This document shows, one piece after another, positions 20,456-29,909 of a stretch of DNA of 64,000 nt (the first letter of the stretch is position 1; every line of letters starts with the position of its first letter). The notes beneath the pieces were generated by a model, which saw only the letters and a list, made by a program, of their open reading frames with translations, was not told where the DNA came from and ran no database searches. Origin of the DNA: Martensiomyces pterosporus (Eukaryota > Kickxellomycota > Kickxellomycetes > Kickxellales > Kickxellaceae); assembly GCA_025201845.1 (NCBI GenBank), contig MU603943.1, positions 164,666 through 228,665 of the forward strand. The letters run 5' to 3'. A program made the translations under genes and the position numbers.

Positions 20456-21239
20456 ATGAAGATCTCGAGCATATGCTCTCTCACTGTTCTGGCAGCTGGT
20501 GCCTTTGCTAAACTGCAGATCATTCTGCCAAACACCCACACAGAGTGGGAGGCAGGAGGTGCTGAAGCTATCAGATGGAAGTAAGTCCTCGACACAGCAC
20601 AGCACCGCTGTCTTTCGGTGCACTACTAGTTTGCAGTAGCAGCCGCGAATTGCATTGCGCTAAACAGCCCTTGGCAGCCATGATGCATTGTCGACAATTA
20701 GACCAATCGATGGCCCTCTCAAGGGACGCGTATCCATCGAGCTGATGGAGGGCTCGGACCCATCCAATATGGACACGGTGACGACGATTGCCGAGAACAT
20801 CCCTGCCAACAACATGCAGGTCTCATGGAACGTCCCCAGGAACCTCAAGAGCAGCAGCAGCTACGCCATCAAAATCGTCGACGACAACGGCGACGAGTAC
20901 TATGGACGGTACTTTAAGGGAATTGGCAGCAAGGGCGATGCTGGCAAAAACAAAAACGGAGCATTGGGAAATGCCAGAGATAGTAAGGGTGCAGGCAGCA
21001 CCGATAGCGACCAGTCGAAGAGCCAGCAGAGTGCAGGAGACGCTGAAGAAAGCAGCGACCAGCGTAAGGGGAGCAAGAATGTTAGCAAGTCCCTGAGGAA
21101 AGATGCAGGAAAGGGCCGCAAGGACTCCAATGGCGAGGGCAAGAGCACAAACTCGGCTGTTTCGCACGCCATATCTCCGAGTGGTGCGGCAGCTGCCATT
21201 GCGTGCATGGCCCTTGCTGGCTCCCTGCTTGCCAGCTAA
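20456..21239 (+). CDS. KRE9/KNH-type secreted, probably GPI-anchored wall protein (copy 1)
   Basis: Two exons, 20456..20580 and 20678..21239, joined in phase 2 across a 97-base GTAAGT..CAG intron; 228 residues. A signal peptide (MKISSICSLTVLAAGAFA) is followed by a KRE9/KNH1-like N-terminal domain: PNTHTEWEAGGAEAIRW, then a beta-rich region with ELMEGSDPSNMDTVTTIAE, NIPANNMQVSWNVP and SYAIKIVDDNG. A Ser/Lys/Gly/Asp-rich stalk with many SK and GK pairs follows, and the last 20 residues are hydrophobic (AAAAIACMALAGSLLAS), fitting a GPI signal. The family is linked to beta-1,6-glucan and wall assembly. The next gene is a paralogue with the intron at the same place. The stalk is basic rather than Ser/Thr-rich, unusual for a wall protein. 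Confidence 0.85.
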
Positions 21240-22706
21240 GCCGCAGTGTGCTGGCGTTTAGTACATGCGAGGTGCCATGACAGCCAGCATGCTATTCAAG
21301 CATTTCCCTTTAATCGTTTATCATGTTGTTTCGTTGCCTTTGGTCCAGAGGCGTAGATTTGCAGAGAGGCGCCTGTTTCGCTTTACGTGGACACACATCA
21401 ATGACAAAAAAAAACAGACATGCCAGCATTCCATCTGCATGCCGCAACAACGCTGTGCGTATAATACACACAACGCGCAGCACTCCACTAGAGATGTAGC
21501 TCGGAAGGAATGGCAGTTCATAGTGGCACAGCAGCATTGGGGTGGCTACCGGAACCGGGGCATTTGGCGCTGCTTGCTCCTGCAGCCCTCTTCTGGATTG
21601 TCAACCATGAGGCCATAAAGGCTGTGCACAGCTAGCAGGCTGGGCCTGGCTAAGATGCCCGGCTTGTTTTTTTTCCTGCGCGGGAAGGGGCTGGGTCTCG
21701 CAATAGAGACAATAGCGCAAGGAATCAAAATGGGGGAGCTTTGTGAAAGCCGATCCGCATTTCCTTTCCATGCAAGAGATTGGCTCTACCAGCAATGGGC
21801 TGGAGACTGTGGGGGCATAGGCAAGGAGTCGCATTAAAAGCGGCAATCGCTGATCAAATATTGCTGTGGACGAATGCTGTGAGTGGACCATGTTCGCACA
21901 TGTGGACTACAGCGATCGCCCAGAAACTGATTGCGTGCGCACGCATACCAGAGTATTGTGAGCAATGGTAGGCTAGCGAGGCTAGGGCAGTTGGGCCTGG
22001 AAGTAAGACAGAGCTTTGCACCCAGCACTATGGAGTCTGCCGCGTAGACAAGTGGCTGGGTGCGGAGCCAGAGCGGAACAGCGGAACGGTGGGAAAGCTC
22101 AAATGTGTGGCAAATTGAACGAGCCCCGTCTGGGACGGACGGACGGGTAGCACACGTCGGCCAATTTACAGAAACACAGGGTGCACTTCCGTGGGTGCTG
22201 TCCAACAATGAACAAAGTCTCGCGCATACGCCTCTGGCTCAGTGCGATGCCTCGGCGCAAAAAGGGGATTCCTGCTGCAAACATGTGCTTTGCAGGTATG
22301 GCCAGAAAAGCCAGGCGCAAACAACAACAACAAACAGGAGCTGCAGCCAAAGAGCCCGTGGAGGCGAAATCTCTCAGCGATCGTTGCCCGCATTGGCTAA
22401 TGGCGGGGCCACGCTTGCCTGGGTGCTTGGGCTAATTCAGCCAAACGCAGAAGTCGCCCTCACATACATTTAAATGCAGCACCGCTCGCTCCCGCACGCG
22501 CGTTTCCAGCGCTGCTTTTCCAGAGACTGCTCTACCTAGACCTTCCCCTCCTTCGCCTGCGCCTTGTTTGCAATCTTTTACGCGCATCCCTCTCCTGCTT
22601 TTGCCGCCCCTGCCCTTCTTCCATCTAACCCTTGCTGACCACGCCCTCCTCATCTTCCCGCCTGCCAGCAGCCTCCAGCCTTTCTTTCTGACACAGCATA
22701 TAAACA
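21240..22706. other. Intergenic, 1.5 kb, between the two KNH-type genes
   Basis: Open frames here lack signal peptides, domains and plausible splice partners. The last 150 bases are pyrimidine-rich (for example CTTCCCCTCCTTCGCCTGCGCC) and likely form promoter and leader of the second copy; TATAAA at 22699 is only 8 bases from the ATG, too close to serve as a TATA box for it. No repeat or RNA gene seen. Confidence 0.5.
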
Positions 22707-24329
22707 ATGAAGCTTGCCATCGCCACCATCGTTGCCTTCGCCTCCTCGGCCTTTGCTGCACTCAGCATCAACAACCCTGTTGCTGGCACCAAGTGGACCA
22801 ATGGAGCCCCCGTCACCATCACCTGGATGTAAGTACTTGTGTAAGCGCCTTTGTGCGCCCGCGCCCGCGCCTGCGCCTGGTTCCACCGAGCACTAGCACC
22901 AAAGCCACCAGTGCCTTCTGCTACGGAAACCCCCCCCCGCACTTTGGATAGCATTTCGCTTGCAAGCGCAATCGCTCCCCACACTTGGCAGCTCTCTTTT
23001 GATTTTCCTTTTTGGCGTGCCCCCATCGGGTCTGCATATCTTGCCAATCACTCTTGGTTTGCTTCTGTGTCCCCCAGCACCGCTGCAGCAACCACCATAC
23101 CTGTGCACTATAGATAGTCGACGCACCTGTGCCAGCATCTCTCCCGCTGTGCCCCGTGTGCCAACGCGAATCAAGTGCTGCTGCTCTCTTTCCACAGCTG
23201 CCCGTGCTGCTTCTTTGCACCCGAATGCATTATCTGCCCATGTATCATTTATCTGCCGCTTGGTACACGAGATGGCGATGGTGACCAAGGACAAGCAGCC
23301 CTTGGCACACACCATGCATGGGTCTTGCAAGGTGCGCCCGGTGTATTGTTCCCGCCAAGCTATGCTGTGTATGCACATGATGCCATTCGCGTGCACAATC
23401 AGCTCTAAATTGCCATCCATTTTTGATGTCAGCCCGCACCTCCTACAAGTCATACGCTAAATATTAATGCTGGCATGCCTCTCTAAGAGAGGGACCCAGA
23501 GCACCGGATGCAAGGCGGTATTTCCCCTCTGGTGCCTGAAGTGACTGCCCCCGTGTCATCCTCTGTGCGCTGCCGCAAGGACAGCTATTGCCTACCTCGT
23601 TCAGCTTCCTGGCTCTGTGGCATGGCATTCTGTTGGAGACACGCTGCGTGCTAACAACCATGCGATTTGTCTATCTGTCCTGCCTGATTGCAATACCCTA
23701 CCCACAACTGTAGCTCCGACAACAGCACCACCCTGACCGGCACCGTGACCGTTCAGCTGATGCGCGGCGACGACCCAAACAACCTCACCCTGGTTGCCAC
23801 CATCGCCGACAACATCCCCGCCTCCGCCGGCAAGGTCTCGTACACCACTCCGACCACCCTCGCTGGAGGCGAGAACTACACCGTGCGTGTGACCTCGTCG
23901 GCCGACGGCCCCCACTACAGCCATTTCTTCACCGCCGGTAACCCGGACATCACCGCCGCTCCCTCCTCGGCCGCTGCCACCTCCAGCGTCGCTGCTTCTT
24001 CTAGCGCCGCTGCTTCTTCGAGCGCCTCTGCCAGCGCCAGCGCCACCACCGCATCGTCTGCTTCGGTGTCGGAGCAGGGCCCTCTGTCGGACGACTCCAA
24101 GGATGCCTCGTCGGCTGCCCCCAAGACCAAGTCCTCGGACAAGTCTGCTTCGGGCACTACCAAGCCGAAGGCTACTAGCTCGGCCGAGCGCTCGTCCTCC
24201 GCCGAGGCATCCCTTGACCACGCTGAGTCGTCGGCTGCGCCCACCACCACTGCTAAGAAGAACGGCGCCGCGCGTCCTGTCCTCGCTGCAGGCCTCCTCG
24301 GCGTTGCTGCCTTTGCTGCCATGTTCTAA
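22707..24329 (+). CDS. KRE9/KNH-type secreted, GPI-anchored Ser/Ala-rich wall protein (copy 2)
   Basis: Two exons, 22707..22828 and 23714..24329, joined in phase 2 right after TITW across an 885-base GTAAGT..TAG intron; 245 residues. Signal peptide MKLAIATIVAFASSAFA, then the KRE9/KNH-like domain: LSINNPVAGTKWTNGAPVTI, TGTVTVQLMRGDDPNNLTLV, NIPASAGKVSYTTP and NYTVRVTSSADG, with several NxS/T sites. A Ser/Ala/Thr-rich stalk of about 110 residues follows (probably O-mannosylated), and a hydrophobic tail, PVLAAGLLGVAAFAAMF, typical of GPI attachment. Codon bias is strong (GCC, TCC, ACC), suggesting high expression. The domain aligns with copy 1 throughout, and both introns interrupt the codon after the conserved Trp in phase 2, so the genes are tandem duplicates. 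Confidence 0.88.
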
Positions 24330-25079
24330 GGGCATCGCTGTCTTTCAGGATGGCTGGTAGTTGGACCTTTTCGCTGAGAGTGCTGCTTTTTGTTGCTCTT
24401 GTTTTGTGGTTCTATCTTTAATGTCCTCACCTTTTGATAATCACCTTCCTTTTTCACTGCTACTTTTATTTCTCAACGCTGCGTTCACTACATGTGGTCT
24501 CTTTTGCATGTTCCTTCGCAGTGCTGCCGGAGCGCTGGAATGCCTGCTCTAGCAAGCACCCCTTTTTTCAAAGGGCGTCATGATGCTGCGCTGAACATGT
24601 TGCCACATGTATGCACACAGATCGCTTATGCTGGCGTTTGCGTATGTGTGGATACTACAGCGGATGGGTTGGACGGGAGCCATATTGAGCCCCTCCGCAC
24701 GGCTGGGTAGATGGAACCATAGATGGACGGGTATGGAGGCTGAGTGTCTTGGATCCAGAGCGCACAAGTGCTGCTAAGAATAGAACGCCCAATTGTGTTG
24801 GAGCCCGCTCACTGTTGCGCGCTTGCTAAGCAAAGCAGCAACAATCACAATAGCGGCAGCAGTGGCAGCGCCGTGTTTTTTCGCAGCTGTCCCCAGCAGC
24901 CAGCTCCCCTCTTCTCTCTCGTCTCCTAGCTCAAAGCTTTTCTTTTTCTTGCTCACCTCACCTTTTTTAATACCTTACATCGGTTTATACACCTTTCTTT
25001 TTCTGCTGTTTTGCATTTCCTTCCTGCTCATTTCGCCGGCTACTCCCGCCAGTCGTAAAGAAAAGCAGCCTGCATAAAT
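24330..25079. other. Intergenic between KNH copy 2 and the Asn-rich secreted protein
   Basis: 750 bases with T- and CT-rich sequence ahead of the next gene (TCTCTCTCGTCTCC, near 24915) consistent with promoter and leader. No gene or repeat of note. Confidence 0.5.
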
Positions 25080-25869
25080 ATGAGGGCCACTGCTATTGCC
25101 ACGTCTATTGCCATCTCGGCTCTTGCACTCGGCTGCGTTGCCTCGGAGGACGCACCCAACAACGCAGGCCAGCTTCCCAAGAGGTAAGAGGAAGGGGCAG
25201 GAAAGCGCCAGACAGCAAGGGTGCTGCAGTGGGGCGAAAAACATGATAACAATGCATTGTGGCGTTCTCAAAACACTGCCAAGTCGTTCCAAACACTTCG
25301 CCATCTGAAGTTGTAGGTTTATTAAAATCGGGCGCATCCCCAGGGGTGCCCTGCCAGCACTTGAGAAGCGGGACGACTCCAAGACCACCGATGGCGGCAA
25401 CAGCAACAACAGCAACAACAACAACAACAACAACAGCAACAACGGTACGCAGAACTCGCCTACACCCACGCCCACACAGAACACCAAGACTACCGTGACG
25501 TCTCCTTCGCCAACCTCCAACAACAGCAACAACTCGGCAAAGAGCACCAACCAGCCTTCTTCATCTGCCAAAGGGTCGGGCAAGAGCAGCACGAAGGGCG
25601 AGCAGGGCTCTCTTGGCTCGGACCACGAGGCCTCGGACAAGTCGGATGGCGGGGGCGATAAGAACCAGGGAGGAGACAACAGCTCGCAGGCTGGTGATGT
25701 GGTTAATGACGGCGATGGCAACCCTATCATTACCAACGATAAGGTGTCAAAGTGGGATCTTATCACGCCCACGGGCGTGAGCTACCTTAGCGGCGCTGGC
25801 CGCCCTGTGTTGAATGCTGCTGTCGCCATGGGCGCCATTGGTGTTGTGGCTGCCGGTGCGCTCTTCTAA
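25080..25869 (+). CDS. Secreted Asn/Ser-rich protein with Kex2 sites and GPI-like tail
   Basis: Two exons, 25080..25183 and 25344..25869, phase 2, with a 160-base GTAAGA..CAG intron; 209 residues. Signal peptide MRATAIATSIAISALALGCV, then a short pro-region with two dibasic Kex2-type sites, LPKR (ends at residue 35 across the splice) and LEKR shortly after. The mature part has an Asn/Ser tract encoded by AAC/AGC repeats, a Pro/Thr segment (SPTPTPTQNTKTTVTSPSPT), a Ser/Gly/Asp-rich stalk, and a hydrophobic C-terminus (AAVAMGAIGVVAAGALF) fitting GPI addition. No enzyme domain is visible; a wall or surface protein is likely. It is third in a row with the two KNH-type genes and shares their architecture (signal-peptide exon, phase 2 intron, low-complexity stalk, GPI tail) but not the KNH domain. 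Confidence 0.75.
25396..25444 (+). repeat. AAC/AGC microsatellite encoding Asn/Ser tract
   Basis: A trinucleotide repeat of AAC with interspersed AGC, in frame inside exon 2 of the Asn-rich secreted protein, giving runs of Asn. Length variation between strains would be expected. Confidence 0.85.
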
Positions 25870-25984
25870 GCGCATCATCAGCAGGCATCGCTTCTATTTA
25901 TAGCTTGTCGACATTTTCCATGTTCTCTCACTTACCATTGTCATTTATTCTTTTCAAAAGCTCAAAGTGATGGAGTGGTGTTGG

Positions 25985-27970
25985 CTAGTAGTTGAGCCAG
26001 TACTCGGATGGGAACATCTCGCGCATCGCCTTCCAGTGCTGGATGGCCGTATCCACCTGCCACTCGGGCAGCGGGTTCCAGTCATCAGTGATCGGGCGCA
26101 CGTCCTCTGCGTTGTATCCATCAGTTCTGATTTCCTTTTTCTCCATGTCCACGAGCATACGCGCGCGGATCGAGTCGCGCCCCATGGCCTCAATCACATC
26201 TCGCGAGATGTCAAACTCAACGGGCTCTGGGGACGCAAAGAACATCATATTGGTCATGGTGTCGAGGTCACCCGTGGTCTCTGCAAAGCACCTGACATGT
26301 GGGAACGCAGTGCGGATCGTATGGGCGACATGGTGCAGCGTACGCGTGTCGCTGGGTACGCCGACGTAGTTCATTGCCAGCACGCCGTCCGGCTTGAGAA
26401 TCCGCTTGAGCTGGGCAACCGCCGACTGCGAGAAAAGCGACGAGGGCACAGAGCCGCCTGTAAAGACGTCGTGGACGATGTAGTCGTAGGTGCTCGCCGG
26501 TGCTTCGTCGATAAACTGGCGGCCGTCCTGCAGGTGCACACCGTTCAAGTTCTTTGGCAGGAAAAAGTACTCAGTGGCAGCCTTGTACACCGCCGGATCG
26601 ATCTCAACCACGTCCACACGCACGTTCTGCTCATGCAGCGATCTTGCCGACACGCCGATGCCCAGGCCAATTTGCAGTGCTCTCTCGGACCCATCGCCAA
26701 TGAGCGCGTTTCTGGCAAGCTTGCCGTTTTTGGTGCGCTTGGCGTTGGCGTTGCTCTTGCGTCCCTTCACTAGGCGCACGGCGTCGGGGTAGTAGAAAAC
26801 GCCAAAGATCGACTCGGTGGTGGAGTTCCAGTGCCCGCCAATGATCGAATGGCCGCTGCGCAGCAGCCGCAGGTCGCGCTCGACCTCGTCCGACACAGCA
26901 ATCCAGCCGGTGACGGACTCCTGGCGCGAGAGCATGTGGTACTTGCTGGTGTCTTTGTTGTTGCTTGAGGTGAGGCCGTTGGTGCAGCGGGGCTCGCCGA
27001 AGAACGTGGTGCCGGCGAAGAACAGCGCGGCGACTGTGGGCACGAACCGCAGCTTGCGCAGCTGGCGGTCGCGCAGCTTGGTGGTCTTCGCATCGGCTGC
27101 TGGACTGCCATCTCCACTGCTGCCCGTGTCTTGCTGGTCTCCGTCGTGCTTCTTGGATGCCTCGAGAGCCTCAAAAGCATTGGCGGCATCGACCGTCTCC
27201 TGGTATCCAGTCAGCAGCTTGATAATGAGACTGCTCAGGGCCGCGTACATGGCGTTGATGAGGATGCCCATGCAGGCGGTGTGTGGTCTGGCAAACATAT
27301 GGCCGACCCAGACGAACATCGCCACGGTGCCCAGATACACAACAGTCACGGCTGCCTGGCGCACAGGCGAGTGCGGGTTGTACGACACACGGGCAGCACT
27401 AATAACCGAGACGAACCCTCCAAGGGCAAACACGGGGAACGCCAGCATGCTCTGGATAATAAGAGGGCCCCACACGGGGCCCAGCCACTCCGACCAGCGG
27501 AAGAGATACGTGGCACGCAGCGGCGCCATGGCTGTCAGAATCCCAGCTATGTCGAATGCCATCGAGATGGCGCGACTGGTCTTCGTGTCGATGGTGAGTG
27601 GGTCGTCCTTGGCCTTGACCCGCGGGTCCATTGCCGCGAGGATGTAGCGCCAGTAGCTCGATCCCATGATTCCGCCCAGAATGAAGCTTATAACGACGCC
27701 GTGGAAATAGCCCATGTGCGGGAGGATGTTTCCGTACACAGGCTCCAGATACTGGGGGCCCAGGCGGAGGAGCGAGGAGAAGAGGATGTTGGTCGACATG
27801 AACCCAATGAATATCGAAAGGACGACTGGGAACGGCGGGCTGTCCACTCCAGTGCCGGAGGACCGGGGGCCGGGTGTCTTGCGCCAACCTTGCCCGGGGC
27901 CCCTCTTGTTGCAGTCCTTGGGCTCCGGCTGCGAAGCAGGTGTGTTTCTACGCCTGGCGGCAGACGACAT
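25985..27970 (-). CDS. Polytopic membrane protein with spermidine-synthase-fold methyltransferase domain
   Basis: 661 residues from the ATG at 27970 (the open frame extends to 28006 only from TTG). The N-terminal half has a basic Pro-rich tail and about seven hydrophobic segments (PFPVVLSIFIGFMSTNILF, GVVISFILGGIMG, SMAFDIAGILTAMAPL, IIQSMLAFPVFALGGFVSVI, VVYLGTVAMFVWVGHMF and others). The C-terminal half, from about residue 420, has a Rossmann SAM-binding region: ALQIGLGIGVSARSL, VDVVEIDPAVYKAA, YDYIVHDVFTGG and LKRILKPDGVLAMNYVG. This matches the membrane-linked spermine/spermidine-synthase-like family of fungi and bacteria. The aminopropyltransferase GGGDG motif is replaced by GLGIG and the catalytic DSSDP-like motif by HDVFTGG, so polyamine synthesis is unlikely. 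Substrate unknown. Confidence 0.78.
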   Translation of the reverse strand: MSSAARRRNTPASQPEPKDCNKRGPGQGWRKTPGPRSSGTGVDSPPFPVVLSIFIGFMSTNILFSSLLRLGPQYLEPVYGNILPHMGYFHGVVISFILGGIMGSSYWRYILAAMDPRVKAKDDPLTIDTKTSRAISMAFDIAGILTAMAPLRATYLFRWSEWLGPVWGPLIIQSMLAFPVFALGGFVSVISAARVSYNPHSPVRQAAVTVVYLGTVAMFVWVGHMFARPHTACMGILINAMYAALSSLIIKLLTGYQETVDAANAFEALEASKKHDGDQQDTGSSGDGSPAADAKTTKLRDRQLRKLRFVPTVAALFFAGTTFFGEPRCTNGLTSSNNKDTSKYHMLSRQESVTGWIAVSDEVERDLRLLRSGHSIIGGHWNSTTESIFGVFYYPDAVRLVKGRKSNANAKRTKNGKLARNALIGDGSERALQIGLGIGVSARSLHEQNVRVDVVEIDPAVYKAATEYFFLPKNLNGVHLQDGRQFIDEAPASTYDYIVHDVFTGGSVPSSLFSQSAVAQLKRILKPDGVLAMNYVGVPSDTRTLHHVAHTIRTAFPHVRCFAETTGDLDTMTNMMFFASPEPVEFDISRDVIEAMGRDSIRARMLVDMEKKEIRTDGYNAEDVRPITDDWNPLPEWQVDTAIQHWKAMREMFPSEYWLNY

Positions 27971-28617
27971 GCCGAATGAGAACGCAGATTGCTGGTTAGC
28001 TGTCAAAATAGCAAAGAGAGAATAAAATAGGGCAAGAAAAGGTGCTGAATAAACGGCAGGCGCGCAGGAAGAGCCAGAGCAGCGGCCTCTTCACAGGCTT
28101 GCTGGCAGATCCCTATGGAGAAGCAGCCCGGAATAAACAGCACATCGCTCTGCCTCTGCTTTCATTTGCGCCATCATGTCCTTGGTGTGCGCCATTCCTG
28201 CCTTCAGTGCCGCTAAGAGCCCAGTGTGCTGCTCGCCGGTTGGACAGCGAGGCCCCTTCGCTGCTGCTGCCGTCGCCGCTGCATGGAAGCGCCAGCGCAG
28301 CCAGAGAGGCCCAACTCGCTATTTATTTTTTATTTATTTATTATCTCGCCCCTTTCTCCCCTCCCCACACGCTCGCCCCATGAGAAAGAGGCTACGTTGC
28401 GCAGGCCGGGGGCACTGCCTCTCCCGCCTCTCTTCCTTCCCTCCCTCACACCAGCTTCCTTTTAGCTGCACCACCTCAACGCTACCCCCATAGCTCTCCT
28501 CGCTACCTCGCGTCGGTACGCCTAGCCCGTCTCTTCTTTTGCGCAGTCTGCATGTACATAGAGCTCTCGCCGGATTCTTAGAGCAGCTGCCAGCAGCCCC
28601 CTTCTGAAAAGCGAACG
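27971..28617. promoter_or_regulatory. Divergent promoter region, synthase-like / DDT gene
   Basis: About 650 bases between divergent genes. It has an AT-rich block, TATTTATTTTTTATTTATTT near 28320-28340, and CT-rich runs after it. No gene supported. Confidence 0.45.
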
Positions 28618-29774
28618 ATGTCGCCTGCCACAAACACGGAAGCACGAGCCAAAGATGCCAGGTACTCGAGTGCCAATTTCGCATCGATATTCGCCTTCTT
28701 GTCGACTTTTAATACCCTCGCGCACGCCAGCATCCACGAACCAGAGGTACCGTACAGCGGCCATTGCTACAACTGCGCTTATTATTTGAGGCACTCCCGC
28801 TGTTTTCCTTGAAACCCGTGCTGCACGCGAAACGCGAGCTGCAAACCTGCTTCCAGTCTTTTGCGTGAGGGGGATGCTCGTTGGATCTCAATCACAAGCG
28901 CCGCTTGATTTTTCGACATCCTGTTTGATTGCGTAGGAATTGGAGGATGTGATCAAGTGCGCCGAGGGCAGTGCCAAGCTCAAGGATCTGGCCCTCGCGC
29001 TGCTCACGCTTGCTATGAACAGAAGGCCGCAGTCAAGGACCACGTAAGTGCCAATTCTCAGCACAGAGCCAGATGCGCAGCAAGCTGCAGCGATGCTAAT
29101 ATCCTGTCTTCAAGCCGCTGTAACATGGCAGATGTAGCGAGGACCAGTGGCCTAGGTGCTGCAGCGAACTGGCCGCCAACACCGTCTATATACTCAAGGG
29201 CCTCCAGGTGCCCGAAGTGGCAGCTGAATCACTCGACCAGCTTGTCGGGCAGGATGTAGCCGTCCGCGTCGATGTGCTCTACTGGCTTTGCGAGGCTGCG
29301 CTCATGGACAATGCCGCCATCAAGCAGCTAGTGGATCAGGAGGCAAACAAAGGCAGACGGGCGTCTTCTATGAAGGGTATGAAGGAAGGCATGGTTAGGC
29401 TGACGCCATACGCTGAGATTGCAAAGCAAAGATACTGGATATTCGGCACAAAGACACAGCAGCTGTACTGCGAGGCAACGGCGCAGAGATCTAGGGGGAA
29501 GTTTGAGCTATTGGCGCAGACGCCCGAGGAGTTCATGAGGGTTGCAGAGGAGATGAAGGGACACAGACTGATCTCGCAGAAGGACCTCGCCAGCAAGCTG
29601 GTGGAGGAGGTGGTCCCGTATTTGGAGGCGCAGATACAGAAGAAGGAGCGAATGGAGAGAAAGATGCAGAGAAACGCACTGGCGTCTGCTAATGTCCATA
29701 TTTACGAGACGAGGACGCGGAAGCGCCAGCGTGTGAATTATGCTGACGATGGATTCGATCAGCTCGACTGCTAG
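28618..29774 (+). CDS. DDT/WHIM-domain chromatin protein
   Basis: Three exons, 28618..28746, 28937..29043 and 29132..29774, with in-phase GT..AG junctions; 292 residues. Exon 1 ends in a DDT-like helix pair (ANFASIFAFLSTFNTL, SIHEPE) that continues in exon 2 as ELEDVIKCAEGSAKLKDLAL, the pattern of DDT domains (FL-x-x-F ... F-x-x-E-x-LE). The C-terminal part reads like the WHIM/WSD motif, with RYWIFGTKTQQLY, then FELLAQTPEEFMRVAEEMKG and LISQKDLASKL. Such proteins are subunits or relatives of ISWI-type remodelling complexes and act in the nucleus; the end (RTRKRQRVNY) supplies a basic signal. The exact orthologue is not recognised. The start is the first ATG of the open frame; the first donor is GTACCG, less canonical than others here. 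Confidence 0.72.
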
Positions 29775-29792
29775 GGCTTTCGCTTTTTTTAA

Positions 29793-29798
29793 AATAAA
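29793..29798 (+). terminator. AATAAA polyadenylation signal of the DDT gene
   Basis: AATAAA within an A-rich run about 20 bases after the DDT stop codon, in the short gap to the converging GET2 gene. Confidence 0.4.
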
Positions 29799-29909
29799 AA
29801 ACACAAGGGTGTCAACATATGATACACGCAGTTCAGCAAGCGCATGTGACGGCATTGTATGATTCATTGATACATAGCAGCAATACACAGGAAAAGTGGA
29901 GGGGCTCAC

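Noticed and set aside
22699..22704. TATAAA as a promoter box of KNH copy 2
   Set aside because: Only 8 bases from the start codon, too close for a TATA box of this gene.
22893..23453. A 186-codon Cys-rich minus-strand frame inside the long KNH intron, possible nested gene
   Set aside because: No signal peptide, recognisable domain, splice partners or codon bias; length is possible by chance in GC-rich DNA.
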